Assembly: GCA_020345945.1 (NCBI GenBank)
Contig: CP070773.1
Span: 602,296 to 609,036 of the forward strand
Length of the DNA stretch: 6,741 nt
DNA from: Candidatus Bathyarchaeota archaeon
Lineage (GTDB): Archaea; Thermoproteota; Bathyarchaeia; RBG-16-48-13; GCA-020345945
Reading direction: 5' to 3'
Positions 1-5,241 of the stretch are shown here, in pieces; within the stretch, counting starts at the first letter, position 1, and each line of letters opens with the position of its first letter. Under the pieces are notes generated by a model. That model made no database searches. It saw only the letters and a program-made list of their open reading frames with translations, and was not told the origin of the DNA. The position numbers were made by a program, and so were the translations under genes.

Positions 1-207
1 AACTTGCCCCTATATGCTGAGTTTGAACTCGCTGGGACGAATGGTTCCCGCGATCATTTCCCCAGGTTCCCTAAGGGCCACAGCTGTTCCTCTTATCTTA
101 TCCAGCATAGTGGTCTTGCCGTGATCTACTTGGTCGGTCTACGCTCTACGCGTATGCCTGTGACCTAGAACGACCACAATAGGCTGTCTAATCGGCAGTA
201 GCCTCAC
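1..207 (-). CDS. infB: Translation initiation factor aIF5B (IF-2 family GTPase), N-terminal fragment split by two introns
   Basis: This is the start of the GTPase that promotes ribosomal subunit joining and initiator tRNA placement; the rest lies beyond the left edge. The gene is in three exons on the minus strand: 207-160, 129-55 and 22-1. Joined, they read MRLLPIRQPIVVVLGH + VDHGKTTMLDKIRGTAVALREPGEM + TQHIGAS. This is the canonical aIF5B beginning, with the G1 P-loop GHVDHGKTT at residues 15-23 and the switch I region TQHIGAS at 42-48. The unspliced sequence has no long frame: intron 1 holds an in-frame TAG (141-139) and intron 2 (32 nt) shifts the frame. The GTG start at 207 is chosen because the frame closes upstream at TAG (228-226) with no other usual start. 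It follows kae1 by 60 bp on the same strand. A pseudogene is the alternative, but exact restoration of the protein at both junctions argues against it. Confidence 0.9.
23..54 (-). other. Predicted 32-nt BHB intron 2 in aIF5B mRNA
   Basis: The intron lies between the Met and Thr codons of PGEM/TQHIGAS (phase 0), next to the switch I threonine. The outer exon helix is CTGGG (65-61) with CTCAG (21-17), including one G-T wobble. The central helix is GAAA (60-57) with GTTC (28-25), three Watson-Crick pairs plus an A-G mismatch at its inner end. The bulges are TG|A (56-54) and AA|A (24-22). The intron hairpin is TCGC (53-50) with GCGA (32-29), a bulged A (33), then GGGA (49-46) with TCCC (37-34) around an 8-nt loop. 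Cutting after the second base of each bulge gives GAA ATG ACT CAG, restoring EMTQ. The mismatch makes this a slightly relaxed BHB. Retention shifts the frame and gives a stop in exon 3. Confidence 0.87.
130..159 (-). other. Predicted 30-nt BHB intron 1 in aIF5B mRNA
   Basis: The intron interrupts the P-loop between the His and Val codons of GHVDHGKT (phase 0). On the minus strand the junction folds as a full bulge-helix-bulge. The outer exon helix is TCTA (169-166) with TAGA (128-125). The central 4-bp helix is GGTC (165-162) with GACC (135-132). The 3-nt bulges are AC|A (161-159) and AA|G (131-129). The intron hairpin pairs GG with CC and TACGC with GCGTA, separated by two mismatches, with loop GTAGA (149-145). 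Cutting after the second base of each bulge, as archaeal splicing endonuclease does, gives GGT CAC GTA GAT CAC, which reads GHVDH. The length is a multiple of three, but an in-frame TAG (141-139) prevents read-through. Protein restoration and structure were found separately and agree to the nucleotide. Confidence 0.9.
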
Positions 208-244
208 TTCCTTCAGTCTTTTAGGCTATCTTGGTTATGGGTGG

Positions 245-251
245 ATTATAA
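245..251 (-). promoter_or_regulatory. Possible TATA box for aIF5B
   Basis: The minus-strand sequence TTATAAT lies in the 60-bp gap between the kae1 stop and the aIF5B GTG. Transcription would start about 26 nt downstream, near 222, leaving a leader of about 15 nt. A purine-rich GAAGGAA sits directly before the GTG, closer than a normal ribosome-binding site. Read-through from kae1 is equally possible. Confidence 0.4.
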
Positions 252-267
252 CCCTTTGTTAGGATTT

Positions 268-1269
268 CTACCTCCAAGGGATTGGTACATCATCAATCCT
301 CCACTTTGGTATAACTTGGCTCTCTTCGTATCCTATAGCTACTCCAGACCTATAGGCTAAAATTGTGGTCCAAGAGATCTGTGCCCCACAGTCACCACTA
401 TACCTGTCTGATGCAGATGAGAAACTTGCCCCATGTTCCTCTGACATTTTTGCTAGCATCTCACGTAGACGTCTATTGGCCGCCACTCCTCCCACCAATA
501 ATACTTCCTTCTTCTCTGTATGTGATAATGTTCTTTCGGAGGCTTCTACCAGAGCAGAAAATGCGACTTCTTGGATTGAATAACAGATGTCTTCAATAGC
601 TTCTTTATTGATTGTTCGTTTTGCGGCTGTCAATAGTCCTGAGTAAGAGACATCATTTCCTTTTTGTATATATGGTAGATTCACAAACCTCTGTCCCTTC
701 TTTGCTAATTCCTCTATAGCTGGTCCTCCAGGAGAAGATAGCCCAATTTCTCTGGCGAACATATCCAAGAGATTACCGAGTGTAATGTCCTCCGTCTCGC
801 CGAATATCCTCCACTTTCCTCCTGAGAAAGCGGTTATGCATGTGTGCCCTCCTGAGACCAATATTACTAGGGGATCTTCGAGTTTTGAGGTTCTTGCTGC
901 TATTTCGATGTGTCCAATAGCATGATGTATGGGAATTAATGGTAGCGACCGGTACTTAGCGATCGTACGTGCTACGGTAGCTCCTGTACGTAGACATGGT
1001 CCAAGCCCGGGACCTCTTGAGAAGCCGACTGCGTCTATCTTTTCTATTCGTTCCCCTTCCAGCGTTAAGGCTTCTTCTAGTACCTCTGCTACTACCGAAG
1101 CATGGTGCTGGGCAGCCTCTCTTGGGTGTATTCCCTTCCCTAGTTGAGGGACATACGTACGTTTAGAGTCTGTCAATATACCTCTCTTGGATGACGCAAC
1201 ACTTACACCGAAGGTGTGTGCTGTACTCTCTATCCCTAGAGCGAGTATCTCTTCTTCAGTATCCTTCAC
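268..1269 (-). CDS. kae1: KEOPS subunit Kae1, tRNA N6-threonylcarbamoyladenosine transferase catalytic subunit
   Basis: Kae1 transfers the threonylcarbamoyl group from threonylcarbamoyl-AMP (made by Sua5/TsaC) onto A37 of ANN-decoding tRNAs, within cytosolic KEOPS. The 333-residue protein has the usual family length and is collinear with archaeal Kae1. It has ALGIESTAHTFG at 10-21, GIHPREAAQHH at 46-56 and the metal-binding HxxxH as H116/H120 in HHAIGH. It also has VSGGHT at 138-143, SYSGLLTA at 208-215, LVGGVAAN at 258-265, SGDCGAQ with the likely metal-ligand Asp at 293, and the typical C-terminus WRIDDVPIPW. No Bud32 domain is fused, unlike in several euryarchaea. The GTG start is supported by a GGTG ribosome-binding site (1280-1277) seven bases upstream. 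It overlaps the upstream membrane-protein gene by 14 nt, which suggests co-transcription. Confidence 0.96.
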   Translation of the reverse strand: MKDTEEEILALGIESTAHTFGVSVASSKRGILTDSKRTYVPQLGKGIHPREAAQHHASVVAEVLEEALTLEGERIEKIDAVGFSRGPGLGPCLRTGATVARTIAKYRSLPLIPIHHAIGHIEIAARTSKLEDPLVILVSGGHTCITAFSGGKWRIFGETEDITLGNLLDMFAREIGLSSPGGPAIEELAKKGQRFVNLPYIQKGNDVSYSGLLTAAKRTINKEAIEDICYSIQEVAFSALVEASERTLSHTEKKEVLLVGGVAANRRLREMLAKMSEEHGASFSSASDRYSGDCGAQISWTTILAYRSGVAIGYEESQVIPKWRIDDVPIPWR

Positions 1270-1477
1270 GTTTAAGCACCAAGAAAGAGTACAAACTTAT
1301 CAAAGCAAATGCGCCAGCCCAAGTTATTCCACCTAAAGCGAATCCCTTTTCCCACCCATATAGAAAACCGGCAACCCCCATAAAGGAAAAAACAATCCCC
1401 AAGATGATATTCTGCTTCCAGATAATTCTTGAACGTTTCTCCTTCTGTCGAGGCTCTTCTTCCATGTGTCTCATCAT
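1256..1477 (-). CDS. Small protein of unknown function with two predicted membrane segments
   Basis: I do not recognise a family. The 73-residue product has a charged, mostly basic N-terminus (EEEPRQKEKRSR, about 6-17). Two hydrophobic stretches follow, about 23-42 (NIILGIVFSFMGVAGFLYGW) and about 50-67 (GITWAGAFALISLYSFLVL), separated by a short EKGFALG loop, then a basic tail KREGY. This fits a small two-helix membrane hairpin with a cytoplasmic basic N-terminus. It is probably real rather than a shadow frame. It fills the gap between kae1 and the divergent promoter, overlaps the kae1 start by 14 nt, and has a TATA box upstream. The start is uncertain: ATG codons occur at 1477, 1474 and 1465. 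A GAGGAG (1496-1491) lies 13 nt before the first, rather far for a ribosome-binding site. Confidence 0.7.
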   Translation of the reverse strand: MMRHMEEEPRQKEKRSRIIWKQNIILGIVFSFMGVAGFLYGWEKGFALGGITWAGAFALISLYSFLVLKREGY

Positions 1478-1519
1478 CCAGAATATCTATCTCCTCAATG
1501 GGGGTGACTTGTACCCTAG

Positions 1520-1530
1520 TATATTTTATC
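1520..1530 (-). promoter_or_regulatory. TATA box of the minus-strand membrane protein-kae1 unit
   Basis: The minus strand reads GATAAAATATA. A start about 26 nt downstream would fall near 1499, just before the GAGGAG element and about 22 nt ahead of the first ATG. It lies in the divergent region shared with bud32. Confidence 0.55.
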
Positions 1531-1563
1531 CCAGTTCCTCCCCAAATAGACTAGTCAACCGAC

Positions 1564-1570
1564 TATAAAA
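1564..1570 (+). promoter_or_regulatory. TATA box of the bud32-pyrophosphatase unit
   Basis: TATAAAA lies about 21 nt (centre to codon) before the bud32 ATG at 1588. The spacing suggests a leaderless or nearly leaderless transcript. If transcription starts later than 1588, the in-frame TTG at 1657 would become the bud32 start. The back-to-back arrangement with the 1520-1530 box makes 1478-1587 a compact divergent promoter. Confidence 0.6.
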
Positions 1571-1587
1571 CGATGCGAGATGGCTGA

Positions 1588-2283
1588 ATGAGCCTTCGAC
1601 GTTCTTCCAGTAGTGAAGAAGACCCAGTTGATAGAATACCTCCCGGAAGCCAAATATTGAGAAGGGGAGCTGAGGCAGTCCTCTATCGAGGGAGATGGCA
1701 TGATCTCGAGGTTGTTGTGAAAAAGAGGGTTGTAAAATCCTATCGTATTCCAAGCCTCGACCTAAAGATACGTAGGTTTCGAACAATGCGTGAATCTAAT
1801 CTTCTACATGAAGCAAAACTAGTAGGAGTGAGGACTCCCCTGATCTACTCGGTTAATCTAGATTCCACTTCCATCATCATGGAATATATCTCGGGGGATC
1901 GCCTGAAGGATGTCTTAGACAGTTTCAAATCTTCAGAACTCAATGAGTTTTCTATGCGGATAGGAGTTCTGATCGGCCGTCTTCACAGGACCGGCATCAT
2001 ACATGGTGACCTTACCACTTCGAATATGATCCTAATCCCAAAAGGGGAAATCTGTCTCTTGGACTTCGGTCTTGGAGAGCATTCGACTGGTCTGGAAGCC
2101 CGAGGAGTTGACCTGCATATACTCCGAACAATCCTCTATAGCACTCACCATACGATCGCACAGAATTCTTTTCAAAGGATTCTTGACGGTTATAGAAAGG
2201 AGATGGGTCGAGAGGAGGCTGATCCTGTTATAGGAAGGACAGATGAGATCGCGAGGAGAGGGAGATATGTCTCAGCTAGATGA
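1588..2283 (+). CDS. bud32: KEOPS subunit Bud32, atypical small serine/threonine kinase/ATPase
   Basis: Bud32 binds Kae1 in KEOPS; its ATPase activity supports t6A37 formation, and it can also phosphorylate proteins in vitro. The 231-residue product carries the reduced kinase core. It has a glycine-poor nucleotide loop RRGAEAVLY (25-33), Lys 45 or 46 in VVVKKR, the Bud32 signature YRIPSLDLKIRRFRTMRE (52-69), and HEA with Glu75. HGDLTTSNM (139-147) holds the catalytic Asp141, DFGL (159-162) the metal-binding Asp, and the basic tail RRGRYV matches the family. The N-terminus is about 20 residues longer than usual and rich in Ser/Glu. A TTG at 1657, seven bases after GGAAG, would give the usual length. 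The ATG at 1588 is preferred because the promoter sits just before it. The gene overlaps the pyrophosphatase gene by 17 nt. Confidence 0.94.
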   Translation: MSLRRSSSSEEDPVDRIPPGSQILRRGAEAVLYRGRWHDLEVVVKKRVVKSYRIPSLDLKIRRFRTMRESNLLHEAKLVGVRTPLIYSVNLDSTSIIMEYISGDRLKDVLDSFKSSELNEFSMRIGVLIGRLHRTGIIHGDLTTSNMILIPKGEICLLDFGLGEHSTGLEARGVDLHILRTILYSTHHTIAQNSFQRILDGYRKEMGREEADPVIGRTDEIARRGRYVSAR

Positions 2284-2842
2284 ACAGGTTATCTTTGCCA
2301 CAGGTAATGTCCATAAATATCGGGAGGTTTCAGGGCTTCTCTCTGAGTATAACATAACTATCGAACAGGAAGATATCAAACGGCTTGAAATACAGTCGGA
2401 TAGCCTAGAGGAGATTGCAATGGCAAGTATCAAGAATGTGGGAGGGCATCACGGTAGTCCAGTCCTCGTGGAAGATTCTGGTCTCTTCATAGATTCGCTA
2501 GGCGGTTTTCCTGGTCCTTATTCCTCCTACGTATACAGAACAATAGGTAGCATAGGAATCTTACAGGTGATGAAGGAAGCAGACTCAAGAGATGCCTCCT
2601 TCAAGTCTGTCCTTGCCTATCTGAATCCGGGGAATGAACCTCTCCTGTTTCCTGGAGTAGTCTCTGGGAGGATATCTACATCTCTATCAGGTTCTAGAGG
2701 ATTTGGCTTCGATCCCATCTTTGTTCCAAACGAAGGTGACGGAAGAACCTTCGGAGAGATGACAATGCAGGAAAAGAATCGGCTGTCCCATAGATCAAAA
2801 GCCGTTCGAAGATTTGCGTTATGGTACCTATCGAATAGATGA
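2267..2842 (+). CDS. XTP/dITP pyrophosphatase (HAM1/RdgB family)
   Basis: The enzyme hydrolyses non-canonical purine nucleoside triphosphates (dITP, XTP, ITP) to the monophosphate and pyrophosphate, keeping deaminated bases out of DNA and RNA. The 191-residue product has the family motifs in order. These are FATGNVHK (10-17, triphosphate loop), the acidic motif EDSGLFID (69-76) with likely catalytic Asp70, GGFPGPYSSYV (79-89), GFGFDPIFVP (145-154), and EKNRLSHRSKA (169-179) for base recognition. The ATG at 2267 is chosen because GAGGAG (2253-2258) lies eight bases upstream and the protein then begins just before the motif, as in relatives. An ATG at 2243 is open but adds eight unsupported residues. 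The overlap with the end of bud32 indicates one transcript. This gene beside KEOPS genes is a familiar archaeal arrangement. Confidence 0.95.
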   Translation: MSQLDEQVIFATGNVHKYREVSGLLSEYNITIEQEDIKRLEIQSDSLEEIAMASIKNVGGHHGSPVLVEDSGLFIDSLGGFPGPYSSYVYRTIGSIGILQVMKEADSRDASFKSVLAYLNPGNEPLLFPGVVSGRISTSLSGSRGFGFDPIFVPNEGDGRTFGEMTMQEKNRLSHRSKAVRRFALWYLSNR

Positions 2843-2881
2843 TGCTATAGAATCAGAATTTTAATAGAACTCCCGACAATC

Positions 2882-2888
2882 CTTAAAT
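2882..2888 (+). promoter_or_regulatory. TATA box of the uS15-DHH-pcc1 cluster
   Basis: CTTAAATAC contains a TATA-like core in the 89-bp gap after the pyrophosphatase gene. Transcription would start near 2911, giving a leader of about 20 nt that includes GGTG at 2921-2924, seven bases before the TTG start of uS15. An AT-rich TTTTAAT (about 2869-2875) is a second, weaker candidate, or it may mark the end of the upstream transcript. Confidence 0.5.
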
Positions 2889-2931
2889 ACGGCTGACCGT
2901 CTGGTTAGAAAGAAGTCGCCGGTGCCTATCT

Positions 2932-3381
2932 TTGGTAAGGATGCATACTCACAGAAGAGGGAAATCTCAGTCGAATAGACCGGTATCGAAAAGACCACCC
3001 TACTGGTGTGACTATCGACCTGAGGAGGTGGAAGCTCTTGTAGTGAAGCTTGCCAAAGAAGGTAGATCCGCATCTCGCATCGGAGAGACTCTTCGAGATC
3101 AACACGGGATTCCTCTGGTGAAACCTATCGTCGGAAAGAGTATTTCCCAGATACTTGAAGAAGCGAATTTGACATCTACTTTTCCTGAGGATCTGGGGAA
3201 TCTCATCAGGAGAGCAGCACGGCTGAGAAGGCATCTGGAGAAGAAGGGTGTGGACGCCTATAATAGGCGTAGCCTGCAGATGATCGAGTCGAAGATACAT
3301 CGACTGGTCAAATACTACAGGAAAAAAGAGATTCTTCCAGAAGATTACAAATACTCTTATAGTAGGTATATCCCTGCTTAA
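2932..3381 (+). CDS. rps15: 30S ribosomal protein uS15 (archaeal/eukaryotic S13e type)
   Basis: uS15 binds 16S rRNA in the central domain and helps build the platform of the small subunit. The 149-residue protein is the archaeal/eukaryotic form, about 60 residues longer at the N-terminus than bacterial S15. It starts VRMHTHRRGKSQSNRP, matching the family's MARMHxRxRGKSxSxRP, followed by PPYWCDYRPEEVEALVVKLAKEG. The core S15 domain ends in LRRHLEKKGVDAYNRRSLQMIESKIHRLVKYYRK. The start is TTG at 2932, fixed by conservation of the N-terminus and by GGTG at 2921-2924; the internal ATG at 2941 would cut off conserved residues. It is the first gene of a cluster with the DHH phosphoesterase and pcc1, a combination that recurs in archaea. 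No intron is visible. Confidence 0.96.
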   Translation: MVRMHTHRRGKSQSNRPVSKRPPYWCDYRPEEVEALVVKLAKEGRSASRIGETLRDQHGIPLVKPIVGKSISQILEEANLTSTFPEDLGNLIRRAARLRRHLEKKGVDAYNRRSLQMIESKIHRLVKYYRKKEILPEDYKYSYSRYIPA

Positions 3382-3399
3382 CCTTCTCTGGGATTGAAT

Positions 3400-4839
3400 A
3401 TGCCTCCCGGTAGAGATGAAAAACTGGACATTTTCTTTCAACCAATCCACGAAGCCGCTTCTACTATCAAGTCCTTCATCAAGAAGGGGTTATTCATCCG
3501 GGTTTACTGTCATCACGATGCCGATGGTGTTTCCGCTGGTGGGATTATTGGAAGAGCACTAGGTCGATTGGGGGCTGACTTTCGAATCCGAGTCTGGAAG
3601 CAGATGGATGACCTCCTGCTCAAGGACCTTGCTTCGGAGAGCCCCTCTCCATGTATATTCATAGACCTTGGCGGCGGCTATCTCGATATCATTCAGGAAT
3701 ATCTAAAAGATGTGAATGTCATCATTCTTGATCACCACGAACCTTCAGGAGACCCGTTTCCTAGCCTTATACACGCGAATCCTCACCTCTCTGGTCTGGA
3801 TGGTGCTCGCGAAGTCAGCGGTTCTGGCGTATCCTACTTTGTCGCAAAGAGTCTAGACTCCAAGAACGTTGATCTGTCTTGTGTCGCAGTTGTTGGTGCT
3901 CTAGGAGACCTCCAAGACAAGAATGAAGAACGAGAGTTGAAGGGGATAAATGCTACGATAGTCAGAGATGGGATAGATGCTAACGTTCTCGCTGTCGAGA
4001 AGGATCTCCTCTTCTTCGGTCGAGAGACTAGACCAATCCACAGGGCCCTATCTCTAACCACTAATCCTTTTATTCCCGGACTATCTGGACATGAAGACCA
4101 GTGTCTCGGCTTTCTAGTCAATCTCGGCTTCCAGTTGAAGGATGGAGAACGATGGAGGACTTTGGCGGAGCTCAGCAAAGACGAGAAACAACTTCTCTTC
4201 TCAAAACTAGTCGAATATATTGTTGAAAGCGGCTCATCGAATTCTTCTCCTCTTGAGCTGATTGGTAAGGTCTACACGCTTATCCGCGAGGATAAATTGA
4301 CTTTCCTGAGGGATGGGCGAGAATTTTCTTCCTTATTGAATGCTTGTTCTCGCACTCAGAAGACCGGGCTTGCCCTGGCAATCTGTTTAGGTAGTAGAGG
4401 GTCCACATTGCATGAGGCAGAGGCTGCTGTAGAAGAGTATCGTAGGACGCTGGCCAAATATCTTGATTGGGCTGCCAGCGACCAAGGAAATGTTGAGGAG
4501 ACGGATTTCTGTTATATTCTCAGGGGTGAGAAGGTTGTGGATGAGAGAATGATCGGTTCAGTCTCTTCGATCTTGGTGGCCTCTAACATACTTAATCCTT
4601 CCAAGCCTCTCATCTCTATTGCTTTAACCGAGGAAGGAATGATCAAGGTCTCAGCTCGTGCTTCCACCTCTCTCTTAGAGAAAGGTCTCAACCTTGGTAC
4701 TATTATGCAGAAGGCTGCTGAACTAGTAAATGGGAGGGGTGGGGGGCACGACGTGGCTGCAGGGGCTCTTATACCTGTAGGAAGCGAAGACCCATTTCTC
4801 CATGAGACCATGATACTTCTCAAGGAGGTCTTGGGTTGA
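3400..4839 (+). CDS. Archaeal RecJ-like DHH/DHHA1 single-strand-specific phosphoesterase
   Basis: Archaeal RecJ-like DHH proteins are metal-dependent exonucleases on single-stranded DNA or RNA; some associate with the replicative CMG helicase (GAN), others trim RNA or DNA ends. The 479-residue product has motif I HHDADGVSAGG (38-48), motif II FIDLGGG, motif III LDHHE with the DHH at 111-113, and motif IV VVGALGD with an invariant Asp. A C-terminal DHHA1 substrate-binding domain ends in the glycine loop GGGHDVAAGA, with GGGH at 447-450. All expected metal ligands are present, so it should be active. Which subgroup it belongs to cannot be told from the sequence alone. An in-frame TTG at 3394 is an alternative start; ATG 3400 is preferred and follows GGGA by six bases. 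It starts 18 nt after uS15 and overlaps pcc1 by four bases. Confidence 0.9.
   Translation: MPPGRDEKLDIFFQPIHEAASTIKSFIKKGLFIRVYCHHDADGVSAGGIIGRALGRLGADFRIRVWKQMDDLLLKDLASESPSPCIFIDLGGGYLDIIQEYLKDVNVIILDHHEPSGDPFPSLIHANPHLSGLDGAREVSGSGVSYFVAKSLDSKNVDLSCVAVVGALGDLQDKNEERELKGINATIVRDGIDANVLAVEKDLLFFGRETRPIHRALSLTTNPFIPGLSGHEDQCLGFLVNLGFQLKDGERWRTLAELSKDEKQLLFSKLVEYIVESGSSNSSPLELIGKVYTLIREDKLTFLRDGREFSSLLNACSRTQKTGLALAICLGSRGSTLHEAEAAVEEYRRTLAKYLDWAASDQGNVEETDFCYILRGEKVVDERMIGSVSSILVASNILNPSKPLISIALTEEGMIKVSARASTSLLEKGLNLGTIMQKAAELVNGRGGGHDVAAGALIPVGSEDPFLHETMILLKEVLG
4822..4829 (+). promoter_or_regulatory. Strong ribosome-binding site fixing the TTG start of pcc1
   Basis: AAGGAGGT, a near-complete anti-16S match inside the end of the DHH gene, lies six bases before the TTG at 4836. 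It settles an otherwise doubtful non-ATG start and suggests coupled translation, since the TTG overlaps the upstream stop (TTGA). Confidence 0.8.
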
Positions 4840-5099
4840 CAGATCGAGTCCAGGAAGCTTATGTTGTTATAATGTGTGATGGGGCTGGAGAGGCTGAGAG
4901 TATCGTCTCAGCTATTTCACCAGATAATATAGTCCCCGGGGATGATTTGATAGTAGATACATGGAATGAAGATAGAGAAGTGCGTTGTGTGGTCTCATGT
5001 AGGAGAGGTTTAAGGTCCTTGATATCGACTTTAGACGATATCCTGTTGTCTGTGAAAATCGCGGATAATACTCTACAATCAATACAGAAGGACGTTTAG
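4836..5099 (+). CDS. pcc1: KEOPS subunit Pcc1 (dimerisation subunit)
   Basis: Pcc1 is the small dimer-forming subunit that binds Kae1 and helps hold the tRNA substrate. The 87-residue product has the typical size and pattern. An initial strand (EAYVVIMCDG) leads to a helix with AISPDN (about 26-31), matching the family's alpha-helix plus AI.PDN signature. The strands DLIVDTWNEDREVRCVVSC come next, then the closing helix RGLRSLISTLDDILLSVKIADNTL, which matches the family's LR.TLND.L.S...A..TL. The TTG start at 4836 is supported by the AAGGAGGT site, and the gene overlaps the DHH stop codon. With kae1 and bud32 about 3 kb away, three KEOPS subunits are in the window; Cgi121 is not seen. In many archaea the next gene is eS1 (S3Ae), which is absent here. 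Confidence 0.88.
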   Translation: MTDRVQEAYVVIMCDGAGEAESIVSAISPDNIVPGDDLIVDTWNEDREVRCVVSCRRGLRSLISTLDDILLSVKIADNTLQSIQKDV

Positions 5100-5241
5100 A
5101 TCTGCAATAGCCAGTAGGTGTCAAATGTTCCCATATGATCAAGAAGGGTTCTCCGTTCTCATGAAGTATAGATTTTTTAGATGCTGGATTTAAGATTGAA
5201 GAGTACAGAGGGTGTATCGCACGCCGAAAGATAGGTTCTGG
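5100..5241 (+). other. Spacer between pcc1 and SerRS with possible terminator and promoter
   Basis: This 142-bp spacer has no tRNA or stable gene that I can support. A six-T run (5173-5178) could end the pcc1 transcript. GATTTAAG (5187-5194) is a weak TATA candidate that would start transcription near 5217, which agrees with the SerRS ATG at 5242. An ATG at 5161 opens only a ten-codon frame (MKYRFFRCWI). From the GTG at 5212 the SerRS frame is also open, so 5212-5241 may be coding. Confidence 0.4.

Noticed and set aside
17..30. A T-arm-like sequence on the minus strand (GAGTTCAAACTC), suggesting a tRNA gene.
   Set aside because: The loop and stem sizes do not fit a tRNA T-arm and there is no acceptor or anticodon stem. 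The bases are fully explained by the 3' part of intron 2 and the start of exon 3.
1..207. aIF5B fragment as a decayed pseudogene or sequencing error.
   Set aside because: Two insertions that each restore the protein exactly when removed, and that each form a BHB with cuts at the standard bulge positions, are not expected from random decay or error. Final proof needs RNA data.
363..1147. Plus-strand open frames across kae1 (about 72-78 codons).
   Set aside because: They are antisense to a strongly conserved gene and have no recognisable protein features or start signals.
2926..3450. A 174-codon minus-strand frame opposite uS15.
   Set aside because: It is antisense to uS15, which is conserved over its full length; the reverse frame resembles no known protein.
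5161..5241. A BHB intron joining MKYRF (5161) to the SerRS frame.
   Set aside because: I tried pairings around 5166-5176 with 5240-5258. Only an imperfect outer helix appears, with no 4-bp central helix and paired 3-nt bulges. SerRS has workable starts at 5212 and 5242 without splicing.
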